Both the position numbers and the translations under genes were made by a program. This document shows positions 1-8,447 of a stretch of 9,690 bases of DNA, piece after piece (positions within the stretch are counted from its first letter, which is position 1; each line of letters starts with the position of its first letter). Source of the DNA: Candidatus Omnitrophota bacterium (GTDB lineage Bacteria; Omnitrophota; Gorgyraeia; Duberdicusellales; 4484-171); NCBI GenBank assembly GCA_028710385.1, contig JAQTUC010000056.1, forward strand, positions 1 through 9,690. Direction: 5' to 3'. Below the pieces are notes generated by a model. It ran no database searches, was not told where the DNA came from, and worked only from the letters and a program-made list of their open reading frames with translations.

Positions 1-1461
1 AAAGACATATGGGCTTATTTGCTAACCAGAGCGGTTAAAGACAAAAATGAGGCGCAGATAAAAGAGATTGTAGAAAACTTTGATGTGGCGTTAGAAAAAA
101 TTACAATAGCAGATTTTTCCGAAAACGAAAACCTGAGGACTTCAATTTCAAAGTTTCTAAGCTTTTTGAAAACGCAGGAAAAGCAAAATTTTGATAAATG
201 CGCAAAAGTCCTTATAAGGGCAATTTCAAACAGCAAAACATACAGCGGAAAAGATAAGATAAAACAACTCGCATTCCTTACTGACAGCCTGACCGCGCAG
301 GAAATCACGGAAATATTGTGCGAGGAGGTAGCTTCCCAGGATGCGTTTAACGTGAGAAGCATTGAGCTGTTTTCATCGCTCTTGGACAGGTCGCAGAACG
401 AATCTGTGGCTTCGGCTATAAGCCAGCGGATTAAGCAGGGCTCTAAATATAACACCGTAACAATCAAAAAAACCAAAGAGCTGCTTGATTCACTGGAAGA
501 ATCTTCGGTTAAAATGATTTATCATTATGCGCTCGGAGCCCTGCTTTCCGATATGGGGCTTGCCGGAAGCCTTTCTTTTGATGCAGAGCAGATGAAAAAC
601 AATTACCGGACTATGCTGCTTAACCTGTTTGCCGAGGAAAAGATAACTTCCGGGTTGCTGCAGATTTCCGAAAGTATTTATCCGGAATTGGAGAAAGTGC
701 TGGGCGAAACAGACAGGGAATTTGTTTACAGTTTTTTCAAGCTGCTTGAGAAAAAAATCAGCCGAGGAAACGGCGCGAGGAATGTTCTTGAAGAAATAAA
801 AGCAAAAGCGGATAAAAAGCTTGAAGAAGCATTGCTGCTGCAGAAGGTAGATTTTGACAGCGTTATAGGGTTTATTTCCGCTTCCGCCTTTGATAAAAAT
901 TTTTATTTAAACAAGATATTCATTGAAAAAGAAGTAAGCTACAATATTTTAGGTTTATATTTCCATTTTTTCCCGCGCGACACAGGCGAATTTTACCGGG
1001 AGATAAGGTTAAACAGCTCGGATATTAATTTTATAAGAAAAATCATAGAAAACCTGAAAGATAAAAATACAAAAGTGGCGTGTGACATACTTGAAAACAT
1101 TTTTTATACAACAAGCAGTTTCCTTAAAATGGAAATACTAAATATAATGCAGGGCTTTTCCAGCGTTAATGAAAACTTTATTATAGCTATTCTTTTGGGT
1201 GAGGCACTTTCGGTTAAGCGCCAGGCAATGGGGGTTGTGCTTAAAAACAAAGCATTGCGGGATAAAGCAGCTAATGCGCTTTTATCCATTCCCAATAGTT
1301 TCGGAGTAAAAAATAAATTACTTAATGAGAATATAAATATGGTGGGAGAATTCAGGCTAGCCGAGGCAAGGCCTTTGTTGGAAAAACTTGCAAAGCTTAA
1401 AGTATTTTGGAAAAAAAGCCTTAAGGACGCAGCCAAAAAAGCGCTGGACAGATTAACATGA
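1..1461 (+). CDS. HEAT-like all-helical repeat protein, 5'-truncated
   Basis: The reading frame is open from base 1 (K-D-I-W-A-Y-L-L...), so the true start lies upstream of the window. The TTG at 19 is merely the first possible start codon inside it. At least 486 residues are encoded, ending at TGA 1459-1461. The protein is almost entirely predicted amphipathic helix, with alternating hydrophobic and Lys/Glu-rich stretches. I see no signal peptide, membrane segment or catalytic motif. The C-terminal segment (A-E-A-R-P-L-L-E-K-L..., ending in K-D-A-A-K-K-A-L) resembles a HEAT/armadillo repeat unit, which suggests a protein-protein interaction scaffold. The stop overlaps the start of the HD-GYP gene (ATGA), so the two are translationally coupled and probably work together. 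The HEAT assignment is inference from helix pattern; no specific function can be given. Confidence 0.6.
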   Translation, partial: KDIWAYLLTRAVKDKNEAQIKEIVENFDVALEKITIADFSENENLRTSISKFLSFLKTQEKQNFDKCAKVLIRAISNSKTYSGKDKIKQLAFLTDSLTAQEITEILCEEVASQDAFNVRSIELFSSLLDRSQNESVASAISQRIKQGSKYNTVTIKKTKELLDSLEESSVKMIYHYALGALLSDMGLAGSLSFDAEQMKNNYRTMLLNLFAEEKITSGLLQISESIYPELEKVLGETDREFVYSFFKLLEKKISRGNGARNVLEEIKAKADKKLEEALLLQKVDFDSVIGFISASAFDKNFYLNKIFIEKEVSYNILGLYFHFFPRDTGEFYREIRLNSSDINFIRKIIENLKDKNTKVACDILENIFYTTSSFLKMEILNIMQGFSSVNENFIIAILLGEALSVKRQAMGVVLKNKALRDKAANALLSIPNSFGVKNKLLNENINMVGEFRLAEARPLLEKLAKLKVFWKKSLKDAAKKALDRLT

Positions 1462-2804
1462 TGGAAAAGATTGAACAATTTATAAAGAGATTAATAACCT
1501 GCCTTCAAATAGCAAAAATCTATACTTCCAGCCACCCCAAGTTTGCTGAAAGCCTTGATGCAGCCTATGAGGGCTTGCAGGAGGTATTACGTGAAAAGCA
1601 GGAATTTACAATAGGAATCGTAGGCGAGGAAGTAGCCTACGAGAAGGAAATATTTTTTGAGTTGAGCCAGAAAATAAAAGCAGCAATAGCGCTTTTAAAG
1701 AAAAAAGGCATTGAGAGGATTAATTTTACCAAAGGGGTAAGCAAGGATGATCTTTCCAAATTTATTGAATATCTTGCGGCTCAGGAAACAGAACAGGCGC
1801 AGGATCCGCAAAAGTATCTTACTACTATCGGGGTAAGAAACATTACTGTAGGAAAAATAAAATCTTCAGAAGGCGAAGAGCAGGCAGCCGTCGGAGAGAA
1901 AAAAGCGGTTGGCAGCGAGGGCTACTATGAAGAATCAGTGAAAACCATAGAAGCGTCAGTTGAGGACATCCTTGGCAACCGAAGCGTTGACGGCGTGGAT
2001 TTTCGTTTCAATGTCATAGGGGTTATGGAAAACTTAATGAAAAAACATAACGAATTCCTAAGGCTGGCCACGGTTAAGCGTTACGATTCAACAACCTTTT
2101 GGCATCTTCTCAATGTTTCAATACTTTCCATGTATTTTTCCTGGAGGCTTGGTTTTTCCAAGGACGATTTTCTGGATATAGCGACAGCAGCTATTTTCCA
2201 TGACGTAGGCAAGATTTTTATTTCCCGTAAAATTATTCAAAAGCCGGATAAATTATCCGAAGAGGAATTTGATATAGTGAGAAGCCATTCTGCGCAGGGC
2301 GCCCAGATACTTCTTAAATATTCACAGACTCTTGGCCCGATTGTGCCTCTGGTTGCCTTTGAGCATCATTTAGGTTACGACGCAAAGGGTTATCCAAAAA
2401 AACTCACCTTTCCTCAGAAACCGCATATGGCTTCATTAATCGTTTCTATCTGTGATGTTTATGACGCTCTTACCCAGCGCAGAAGCTACAAAAGGGAATA
2501 TTCCCCGGCATTAATATATGACATAATGATGAAGGAAAAAGGCAGATTATTCCACCCGGAGCTTCTGGAAAGTTTCTTTAAAATAATAGGACTGTGGCCT
2601 TACGGCACTCTTGTGCTATTGAGCGACGGAAATGTTGCCGTGGTAAGAGAACAGAATGCCGACGATATTTCCAATCCGATAGTTGAAATTATTTCGCAGG
2701 AAGGGGGGAATAATCTCATAAATCTTTCAAACAACCGTGACATAACGATAAAACAATTTTTAAATCCTGCCTCTGACGGCAAGCAATATCTGCCTTTTAT
2801 TTAA
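1458..2804 (+). CDS. HD-GYP domain protein with divergent GYP motif
   Basis: This 448-residue protein is probably a metal-dependent cyclic-dinucleotide phosphodiesterase of the HD-GYP family. Residues about 1-130 form a helical N-terminal domain of a kind that precedes HD-GYP domains in other bacteria. A low-complexity Glu/Lys/Gly linker follows at about 135-160. The HD domain spans about 205-370: H216 in the first helix, H248-D249 in HDVGK, H277, then H303-H304 followed by D308 and G311-Y312-P313, and the D-V-Y-D-A-L segment. The GYP motif is altered: the usual HHE has Leu at 305, and the usual DG has Ala at 309. The putative metal ligands remain, so activity is plausible but its specificity is uncertain. 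A C-terminal extension after the HD core contains a P-Y-G-T-L-V-L-L-S segment common in this subfamily. It begins with ATG-ATG overlapping the upstream stop and has no clear Shine-Dalgarno sequence. Confidence 0.88.
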   Translation: MMEKIEQFIKRLITCLQIAKIYTSSHPKFAESLDAAYEGLQEVLREKQEFTIGIVGEEVAYEKEIFFELSQKIKAAIALLKKKGIERINFTKGVSKDDLSKFIEYLAAQETEQAQDPQKYLTTIGVRNITVGKIKSSEGEEQAAVGEKKAVGSEGYYEESVKTIEASVEDILGNRSVDGVDFRFNVIGVMENLMKKHNEFLRLATVKRYDSTTFWHLLNVSILSMYFSWRLGFSKDDFLDIATAAIFHDVGKIFISRKIIQKPDKLSEEEFDIVRSHSAQGAQILLKYSQTLGPIVPLVAFEHHLGYDAKGYPKKLTFPQKPHMASLIVSICDVYDALTQRRSYKREYSPALIYDIMMKEKGRLFHPELLESFFKIIGLWPYGTLVLLSDGNVAVVREQNADDISNPIVEIISQEGGNNLINLSNNRDITIKQFLNPASDGKQYLPFI

Positions 2805-2910
2805 CGCGTGGTTTATTTATCTTAAGCGAACACCGCATAAAAAACATTTACCCACATTAATAAATATGATAGTATTTAATATATTGTTGTCTTTGGGCTA
2901 ATGCCAGTTT

Positions 2911-3279
2911 ATGGGAGCAGAAAAGAAAAAAATACTTATTGTTGATGACGAGGTGGAAATCGTTGATTTTCTTGCCCGTTTTCTGCAGCGCCTTGGTGTT
3001 GTGGCAATTAAAGCAAGCAATGGGCAGGATGCGCTTAAAAAATTCAACGAGGAGCATCCTGATTCAGTATTTCTTGATATACAAATGCCGGATAAAGACG
3101 GCATCACGCTTTTAAAAGAGATAAAAAAGATAGACGATAGCGTTAAGGTTATTATGATTACAGGTAAAGACGATAAAGAGCTGCAGGCGAAAGCCAAAAA
3201 ATACGGCGCACTTGATTATATTACTAAGCCGCTGGATTTAAGCGAGCTGAGCAATAAGATAAACAACTGTATTTTATAG
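2911..3279 (+). CDS. Stand-alone response regulator receiver protein
   Basis: The 122-residue protein is a single CheY-like REC domain with no output domain. Its acidic pocket is D12-D13, the phospho-acceptor is D56 (F-L-D-I-Q-M-P), the switch Thr is T84 (M-I-T-G) and the conserved Lys is K106 (T-K-P). All residues needed for phosphorylation are therefore present. ATG 2911 is supported because an in-frame TAA lies at 2899, with no other start between. No good ribosome binding site is visible. It follows a 106-base gap and sits 18 bases before a GAF/HD-GYP gene. That suggests it relays a phospho-signal to one of the flanking HD-GYP proteins, since many HD-GYP proteins carry a fused REC domain. 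The partner kinase is not in the window. Confidence 0.93.
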   Translation: MGAEKKKILIVDDEVEIVDFLARFLQRLGVVAIKASNGQDALKKFNEEHPDSVFLDIQMPDKDGITLLKEIKKIDDSVKVIMITGKDDKELQAKAKKYGALDYITKPLDLSELSNKINNCIL

Positions 3280-3297
3280 TTTTTTCAAATAAGCCCG

Positions 3298-4524
3298 ATG
3301 AAACCAGAATACCACAAGAAACTTCAAATCGCGGCACGCCAAACCATACTAATACATAAAGCCGATACCCTCGTAAAACTTATTCTAAGGACAATAATAA
3401 CGAGCCTCAAAGTCAAGCACGCCGGAATATTCATTTACGACAAAGCAAAAGATGAATACGTTGTAAAGGTGTCCCGCGGGCACTACGGGCTTAAGGTTCC
3501 TGCCGGATTTGCCAAAATCAGGAGGGGGAGCCCGCTTGCAAGATATTTTACGGATAAAAGCATAAATCTTCCCAAGGAGCACATTCTGTGGTCAAGGGTA
3601 TTGAGCCGCATTAAATATTGCAAAACCAAGAAGGACGCAAAAATAGAAAATTTTCTTGAAGCTTTAAAACTGGAGCTTTCTTTGTATGAAGCAAAGGCGT
3701 GCATACCGGGGTTTTTCCGTAAGGATCTGGTTGGAATTTTATTTCTGGGCGAGAAGAGGAACAGGAAAAAATTCAGTGAAGAAGAATTAAGATTTCTGTC
3801 TGTACTGGCGTCTGACGTTGTGATGGCGCTTAAAAATGCGTGGCTGATTGAGGACTTAAACCGCCAGATTGACATAAATAAGCGCCTGCTTTTTCAAACG
3901 GTTGCAGCGCTTGCCTCAAGCATAGAAGCCAAAGACAAATATACAATAGGCCACACGGAGCGCGTTGCTAACTACTGCCTTGCCATAGCTTACGCCCTGC
4001 GCAAACGCGAAAAAATAGAAGGATGGGAAAAATTCCTTGAAAATTTAAAAATTGCCGCATTATTCCATGATATCGGCAAAATCGGCATTCCGGAGAGTAT
4101 CCTTAATAAGGAAGTAGCTTTAAATGACGAGGAGAGGAAAGTCATCCAGAGCCACCCCTTAATAGGCGCGAATATTTTAAATCACATAGAAGAATTCAGG
4201 CAGGCACTTGAGGGCGTTAAATACCACCATGAAAAGTATGACGGAAGCGGCTACCCGTATCATCTTAAGGGCCGTAAAATACCGCTGATTGCCTCAATAA
4301 TCGCTCTTGCTGATACGTTTGATGCAATGATAACAGACAGGCCATACCGGCGCGGAATGTCCCAGGGTAAGGCTATTGAAGAAATAAGAAAAGTAAAGGG
4401 CCAGCAATTTGCCCCGCATGTGGTAGATGCATTTCTGAAAATTTATCATTCCAAAGGCAAGCTCCCTGAATTGAATAAGCAGATAAGCCGCCATCTGCTG
4501 TTTGCCAAAGAAAGCACGTTTTGA
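3298..4524 (+). CDS. GAF and HD-GYP domain cyclic-di-GMP phosphodiesterase
   Basis: This 408-residue cytosolic sensor-effector hydrolyses, by family assignment, cyclic di-GMP. Residues about 20-185 are a GAF domain, ending in the typical L-V-G-I-L-F-L-G-E-K and S-E-E-E-L-R-F-L-S-V-L-A-S-D signature. The HD-GYP domain follows at about 195-385 with a full motif set: H219 (G-H-T-E-R-V), H257-D258 (HDIGK), H310-H311-E312, D315, G318-Y319-P320, and A-D-T-F-D-A-M. No membrane segment or signal peptide is seen. In contrast to the HD-GYP gene at 1458, this copy is canonical, so it is the better candidate for an active enzyme. The GAF ligand is unknown. The stop codon is one base before the ATG of the following glycosyltransferase, implying one transcript. 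Confidence 0.93.
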   Translation: MKPEYHKKLQIAARQTILIHKADTLVKLILRTIITSLKVKHAGIFIYDKAKDEYVVKVSRGHYGLKVPAGFAKIRRGSPLARYFTDKSINLPKEHILWSRVLSRIKYCKTKKDAKIENFLEALKLELSLYEAKACIPGFFRKDLVGILFLGEKRNRKKFSEEELRFLSVLASDVVMALKNAWLIEDLNRQIDINKRLLFQTVAALASSIEAKDKYTIGHTERVANYCLAIAYALRKREKIEGWEKFLENLKIAALFHDIGKIGIPESILNKEVALNDEERKVIQSHPLIGANILNHIEEFRQALEGVKYHHEKYDGSGYPYHLKGRKIPLIASIIALADTFDAMITDRPYRRGMSQGKAIEEIRKVKGQQFAPHVVDAFLKIYHSKGKLPELNKQISRHLLFAKESTF

Positions 4525-4525
4525 A

Positions 4526-5641
4526 ATGAAAAATATAGTTATATTTTATATTTCAGAATTCGGCGGCCACAATAAAGCTGCGAATAATATCAAGGAAGCG
4601 CTTCTGCATAAAAACCCGGGCCTTAATGTGCAAACCGTTAACGGTTTCGGCCATTTTTATCCGCGGACAGAGAGGTTCGCCGACGCATTATACACAACAG
4701 TAATTAAACATTTCCCTGCTATTTGGGGAAGGATATATGACAGGAAAAAAGTAATAAGAAATTTAAGCCCTTTAAGAAAATGGGTGAGCGAACATACTTT
4801 TAGAAAGCTTTCCAGTTTTGTAAAGAAAAGCTCTCCGGATTGCTTTGTGGCAACACAGGCTTTTCCCTGCGGGCTCATAGCTGATTTTAAGGAAAAGTTT
4901 AATTACAAGATACCTCTGATCGCAGTTGTAACCGACTATCATCCGCATGGTTTCTGGATACACAATGCTGTGGATAAATATGTTGTTGCGTCTTCCGAAG
5001 CAAGGGATGTTTTGATAAATAACGGCGTTGCCCCGGAAAAAATAGAAATATTAGGCATACCGATTTCGTTTAAGTTTTTAAACCGCGCAAAAAAAGAAGA
5101 TGTTGCCGGGGAATTTAAATTTATTGAAGGAATAGAGGCAATTTTGATTATGGGCGGAGGCCTTGGCATAGGGCCGATAGAGAAGATTGCCCAGGAACTG
5201 GATAAATCCAGCGCGAATTTTCAGATAATAACTGTGTGCGGTAAAAATGAAAAACTTTTTAAATGGTTTGAAAACAATAAGCATTCCTTCAAAAAGCCGG
5301 TATTTTATTTTGGTTACGTAGATTTCGTAAATAAGATAATGGATTTTGCGGATATCATTATCACAAAAAGCGGCGGCATTACTATATCTGAAGCTCTTAG
5401 CAAGGGCCTTGCGATAATTGTTTCAAACCCAATACCCGGGCAGGAAGAAAACAACGTTAATTATTTGCTAAAGAATGATGCGGTGGTTAGGGCTGATGAC
5501 CCGCAGGAAATAGGAAGATTAGCCAGGGAATTGCTTGAAGACGAAAGTAAAATAGCGCGTTTTAAAGAAAACGCAAAGCGCATATCTTTGCCTGATTCTT
5601 CTTTAAAAATTGCGGAAGTTATAATAGGAAAAATCAATTAA
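4526..5641 (+). CDS. MGDG synthase / processive diacylglycerol glycosyltransferase-like GT28
   Basis: Encodes a 371-residue GT28-type glycosyltransferase. The family transfers glucose or galactose from a UDP-sugar to diacylglycerol at the membrane surface. The N-terminal domain has the MGDG-synthase signature S10-E-F-G-G-H15 followed by A18-A19, then T136-D137 with nearby H139 and H141. The C-terminal nucleotide-sugar domain has G210-G-G-L and S282-G-G-I-T with E289. The segment after this (P-I-P-G-Q-E-E-N-N) is typical of the family. I chose ATG 4526 because it starts directly at M-K-N-I-V-I-F, the first beta strand. A TTG at 4502 would add eight charged residues and overlap the upstream gene. 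The stop TAA shares one base with the next ATG. The donor sugar and exact acceptor cannot be read from the sequence. Confidence 0.85.
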   Translation: MKNIVIFYISEFGGHNKAANNIKEALLHKNPGLNVQTVNGFGHFYPRTERFADALYTTVIKHFPAIWGRIYDRKKVIRNLSPLRKWVSEHTFRKLSSFVKKSSPDCFVATQAFPCGLIADFKEKFNYKIPLIAVVTDYHPHGFWIHNAVDKYVVASSEARDVLINNGVAPEKIEILGIPISFKFLNRAKKEDVAGEFKFIEGIEAILIMGGGLGIGPIEKIAQELDKSSANFQIITVCGKNEKLFKWFENNKHSFKKPVFYFGYVDFVNKIMDFADIIITKSGGITISEALSKGLAIIVSNPIPGQEENNVNYLLKNDAVVRADDPQEIGRLARELLEDESKIARFKENAKRISLPDSSLKIAEVIIGKIN

Positions 5642-6471
5642 TGTATTATTTTTATATTGCGGGAAGGGCTCTTGCTTTGTTTTTCCCGAGGAAACTTGCT
5701 TATTCCCTGGCGGGTTTGCTTGCTACCTGCCAGTTTTTTCTGTCCAAAAAAGACAGGGATGTGGTTATTGGAAATCTTTCCCCTATAATAAAAAACAGAA
5801 GACAAAGAGAAATCTGCGCTAGAAAGGTGTTTGTTAACTTTGCTTATTATCTGGTTGATTTTTTCCGCTACGATAAACTTAATACAGCTTTCATAAAAAA
5901 ATATGTTAGAATAAGCGGTATTAATAATCTTGAAGAAGCGCTTTTGGCAAAAAAAGGCGCAATTGCCGTTACGGCTCATTTGGGAAATTACGAACTTGCA
6001 GGTGCGGTTACATCTTTAACCGGGCACAGAGTAAATGCTGTTGCTCTTTCCCATAAGAATAAACGCATAAATAATTTTTTTAACGAGCAGAGAAGCGTTG
6101 CCGGCGTTAATGTTGTTTCGGCAAGTGTTGCTATAAAAAAATGTTTTTCGCTGCTTAAGAAAGGCGAATTGGTTGCTTTCCTCGGAGACAGGATTTTTTC
6201 AGGAAGCGGTATAGCTGTAGATATGTTTTCAAGGAAAACTCTGCTGCCAAGGGGCCCTGCGTTTTTCGCCCTAAAAACCGGGGCCGCGATTATGCCGGCG
6301 TTTTTTGTGAGAGAAAATAAATATTTTTACCATCTGGTATTTGAAAAGCCCATTGATACAAAAACTTTCAATACAGAGGAAGCTGTAGTTAAAGAATACA
6401 GCGCTGTGCTTGAAAAATATATAGGTAAGCACCCGGAACAGTGGTATTTATTTACACCTTACTGGCTGTAA
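5641..6471 (+). CDS. Lysophospholipid acyltransferase, LpxL/HtrB-like
   Basis: This 276-residue protein belongs to the lipid A acyltransferase family (LpxL/LpxM/HtrB-like). Members transfer an acyl chain from acyl-carrier protein to lipid A precursors or related lipids at the inner membrane. The catalytic H-x4-E motif is H113-L-G-N-Y-E118, and the second family motif is G182-D183-R184. The N-terminal segment (about residues 3-32, rich in Tyr, Phe, Leu and Ala) is the likely membrane anchor. It is slightly shorter than the roughly 300 residues of E. coli LpxL. A weak A-G-G-A-A ribosome site is centred near 5628. It overlaps the upstream glycosyltransferase stop by one base, so both are probably made together and act on envelope lipids. 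The substrate could be something other than lipid A. Confidence 0.85.
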   Translation: MYYFYIAGRALALFFPRKLAYSLAGLLATCQFFLSKKDRDVVIGNLSPIIKNRRQREICARKVFVNFAYYLVDFFRYDKLNTAFIKKYVRISGINNLEEALLAKKGAIAVTAHLGNYELAGAVTSLTGHRVNAVALSHKNKRINNFFNEQRSVAGVNVVSASVAIKKCFSLLKKGELVAFLGDRIFSGSGIAVDMFSRKTLLPRGPAFFALKTGAAIMPAFFVRENKYFYHLVFEKPIDTKTFNTEEAVVKEYSAVLEKYIGKHPEQWYLFTPYWL

Positions 6472-6498
6472 CGCTTGATTCGGTTTAAAATTGTAAAA

Positions 6499-7170
6499 AT
6501 GAAGATTTGGATTGTAATTCCTGCGTATAACGAAGCAAAATCCCTTGAGGGGGTATTACGCAATTTAAAAGAAAAAAATTTAAGTATTATAGTCATTGAC
6601 GACGGCTCAAAGGACCAAACCTACAGCGTGGCCAAAGAAAAAGCCGATATCGTAATAAGGAACGAAAAAAATCTCGGCAAGGGGATGTCACTTAGGCGCG
6701 CCCTGGCGTATCTTTTAGAGAATGAAAAATTTGATTACATAATAACAATGGACGGCGACGGCCAGCATTCACCGTCAGATATAGATAAATTTATAAAAGA
6801 AGCGCAAAATAAGGAGAATTTTGTCGTAGGAAACCGTATGGATAACCCGCGGGTAATGCCTAAAACGCGTATAATTACGAACAAGATTATGTCCTGGCTG
6901 ATATCTAAAATGGTTTCACAAAGCATTCCCGATACTCAATGCGGTTTCCGCCTGATAAACAGGGATGTGCTTGAGAAAATAAAATTCCGCACAAATAAAT
7001 TTGAGGTAGAGTCAGAGATACTTATTAAAGCGGCAAAAGAAGGGGTTACTATAAAAAGCATACCGATAAAGAGCATATATTTCCGCCGCATAAAAAGCAA
7101 AATCCACCCATTTGTAGACACTATCAGGTTTATAAGATTTCTTTTTACCGTAAACGATAAGGACAAATAA
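6499..7170 (+). CDS. Family 2 glycosyltransferase, DPM1/DPG-synthase-like
   Basis: Encodes a 223-residue GT-A fold enzyme expected to transfer a sugar from a nucleotide donor to a lipid or polyprenyl phosphate. It has the GT2 opening I-P-A-Y-N-E at 7-12, D34-D35-G-S37 for nucleotide binding, and the metal-binding D85-G-D87-G-Q-H. A later D-T-Q-C-G-F-R-L segment is characteristic of the DPM1-like branch. No membrane helix is visible, so the enzyme is likely peripheral. A TTG at 6475 would add eight residues. ATG 6499 is preferred because the first beta strand starts immediately after it and family members start at this point. It lies 27 bases after the acyltransferase stop and continues the envelope-lipid cluster. 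Donor and acceptor are unknown. Confidence 0.85.
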   Translation: MKIWIVIPAYNEAKSLEGVLRNLKEKNLSIIVIDDGSKDQTYSVAKEKADIVIRNEKNLGKGMSLRRALAYLLENEKFDYIITMDGDGQHSPSDIDKFIKEAQNKENFVVGNRMDNPRVMPKTRIITNKIMSWLISKMVSQSIPDTQCGFRLINRDVLEKIKFRTNKFEVESEILIKAAKEGVTIKSIPIKSIYFRRIKSKIHPFVDTIRFIRFLFTVNDKDK

Positions 7171-7182
7171 TCCCGCAAATAA

Positions 7183-7788
7183 ATGCGTTTAATCATTGCA
7201 ACCGAAAACGAAGGCAAATTACGCGAGATAAAACACATCTTAAAAGGCATAAAAATTCCTATTATTTCTCAAGCCAGCCTGGATAAAAAATTCCATATCA
7301 AAGAAAACGGCAAAACTTTTTTTGAAAACGCCGTTAAAAAAACCAAACCTGTATCTTTGGCGTATAAGAATGATTTAGTTGCAGGAGAGGATTCTGGTTT
7401 GGAGGTTGAATATCTTCATGGCGCTCCAGGCGTTTATTCCAAGCGTTATTCAGGGAAGAACTGGACCTACGAAAAGAATAACCTCAAAATTCTAAAAGAA
7501 TTACAAGGTATTACTCAGAAAAAAAGAAAAGCCAGCTTCCACTGCTGTTTAGTGCTTTTAAAGGCCGGTAAATTAATAAAGAAAATTGACGGCAGGCTTA
7601 ATGGCTATATAAGTTATGAATCCAAAGGCACCCATGGCTTCGGCTACGATCCAATCTTTTATTTACCCAAATATAGGAAAACTGTTGCTGAACTTCCGCT
7701 AAATGTTAAGAATAAACTCAGCCACCGCGCAAAAGCTTTTCTAAAACTTAAGAATTATTTCAGTATAATAAGAAATTATGAAGATTGA
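7183..7788 (+). CDS. rdgB: dITP/XTP pyrophosphatase (RdgB/HAM1 family)
   Basis: The 201-residue protein hydrolyses non-canonical purine nucleoside triphosphates (dITP, XTP, ITP) to monophosphate and pyrophosphate, keeping damaged bases out of DNA and RNA. The family's full motif set is present: T7-x-N-x-G-K12 with E15, the catalytic region E69-D70-S71-G72-L, G-A-P-G-V-Y-S-K-R-Y, G152-F-G-Y-D-P157, and S180-H-R-A183. The only visible deviation is Glu in place of the first Asp of the usual DDSG; the catalytic D70 is kept. Length matches the family (about 195-200). The start ATG lies 12 bases after the glycosyltransferase stop and has no clear Shine-Dalgarno sequence. The 3' end overlaps the next gene by 11 bases. 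Confidence 0.95.
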   Translation: MRLIIATENEGKLREIKHILKGIKIPIISQASLDKKFHIKENGKTFFENAVKKTKPVSLAYKNDLVAGEDSGLEVEYLHGAPGVYSKRYSGKNWTYEKNNLKILKELQGITQKKRKASFHCCLVLLKAGKLIKKIDGRLNGYISYESKGTHGFGYDPIFYLPKYRKTVAELPLNVKNKLSHRAKAFLKLKNYFSIIRNYED

Positions 7789-8392
7789 ACAAGATAATTT
7801 TTTTATCAAAGAAGAAGCCGTTATTGTTCGATGGATAATGGCATTAGCGATGGTCTCGAATGACCTTTCTTTCTGTGCTAAAAAAATAGTAAGCACTCAA
7901 AATAAATATGAAAAAGTTTACTACTTTAGGCTTGCTCTTGCATTTTTAAGAGAAATTGCAAAGGTTATTGGTCAAGCCAAAGGAAACGATAATATAAATT
8001 CTTTTGTTCAAGGCTTGCCTAAAGAAGCCCAAAATAATTATTCAGAAATAATGCAGTTTTTAGGTAGTTACGAAGAAGATAGTTTTGTGAAAAGGACTTT
8101 AAAAAATCCGAGAGATGAGATTTTTCATTATCCGGATATTAACGGTAAATATTGCGCGGGATTATGTGACGAAATAATTACTTTGGATAAAATTTCTGTT
8201 GAATTGGGTGAACCAGGCAGAACCATTGCCGATGTGCATTACACTTTTATTGATAAATTACTTTGGAAACGCGCACAACAGGGATTATCTCACGAAATCG
8301 TTAATCAACTATCGAAGCTAACTGTGAATCTTATGTCTTTTGTAGACCACGTATTTGCATTTCTAGTAGCAAAGAATAGTAAAGAACAGTAA
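7778..8392 (+). CDS. Hypothetical helical protein with HEPN-like R-D-x3-H motif
   Basis: I do not recognise the family of this 204-residue protein. It appears all-helical and cytosolic, with no signal peptide. Hydrophobic amphipathic helices lie around residues 10-40, 46-70 and 150-200. In the middle R112-D-E-I-F-H117 occurs just before Y-P-D. This matches the R-x4-6-H pattern, with a polar residue after Arg, that marks the active site of HEPN-domain RNases. Many HEPN proteins act in toxin-antitoxin or anti-phage systems, but others are non-catalytic. The motif is short enough to occur by chance, so a HEPN assignment is tentative. The gene overlaps rdgB by 11 bases. By eye it is more AT-rich than the genes upstream, which could mean more recent acquisition. 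It ends the tightly packed gene run. Confidence 0.7.
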   Translation: MKIEQDNFFIKEEAVIVRWIMALAMVSNDLSFCAKKIVSTQNKYEKVYYFRLALAFLREIAKVIGQAKGNDNINSFVQGLPKEAQNNYSEIMQFLGSYEEDSFVKRTLKNPRDEIFHYPDINGKYCAGLCDEIITLDKISVELGEPGRTIADVHYTFIDKLLWKRAQQGLSHEIVNQLSKLTVNLMSFVDHVFAFLVAKNSKEQ

Positions 8393-8447
8393 TCTACTTT
8401 TTTGTCTTTGTTCTATAGGCATGATTTTATAAATTTCGTTCCAAAAG

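Noticed and set aside
15..476. Minus-strand ORFs across the window, including 15-476 and 3483-3875
   Set aside because: They lie opposite well-supported + strand genes, have no recognisable motifs and have Ser/Phe/Leu-rich composition typical of antisense shadows.
2805..2842. Imperfect inverted repeat gcgtggtt / aacaccgc after the first HD-GYP gene as a terminator
   Set aside because: Only six of eight pairs match, the loop is long, and no strong T-tract follows.
2842..2910. Possible promoter before the response regulator (TTTACC at 2847 and TAGTAT at 2870, or TATGAT at 2865)
   Set aside because: Each hexamer matches the consensus at only four of six positions, or the better -10 has no -35 at proper spacing. 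In AT-rich DNA this is not distinguishable from chance.
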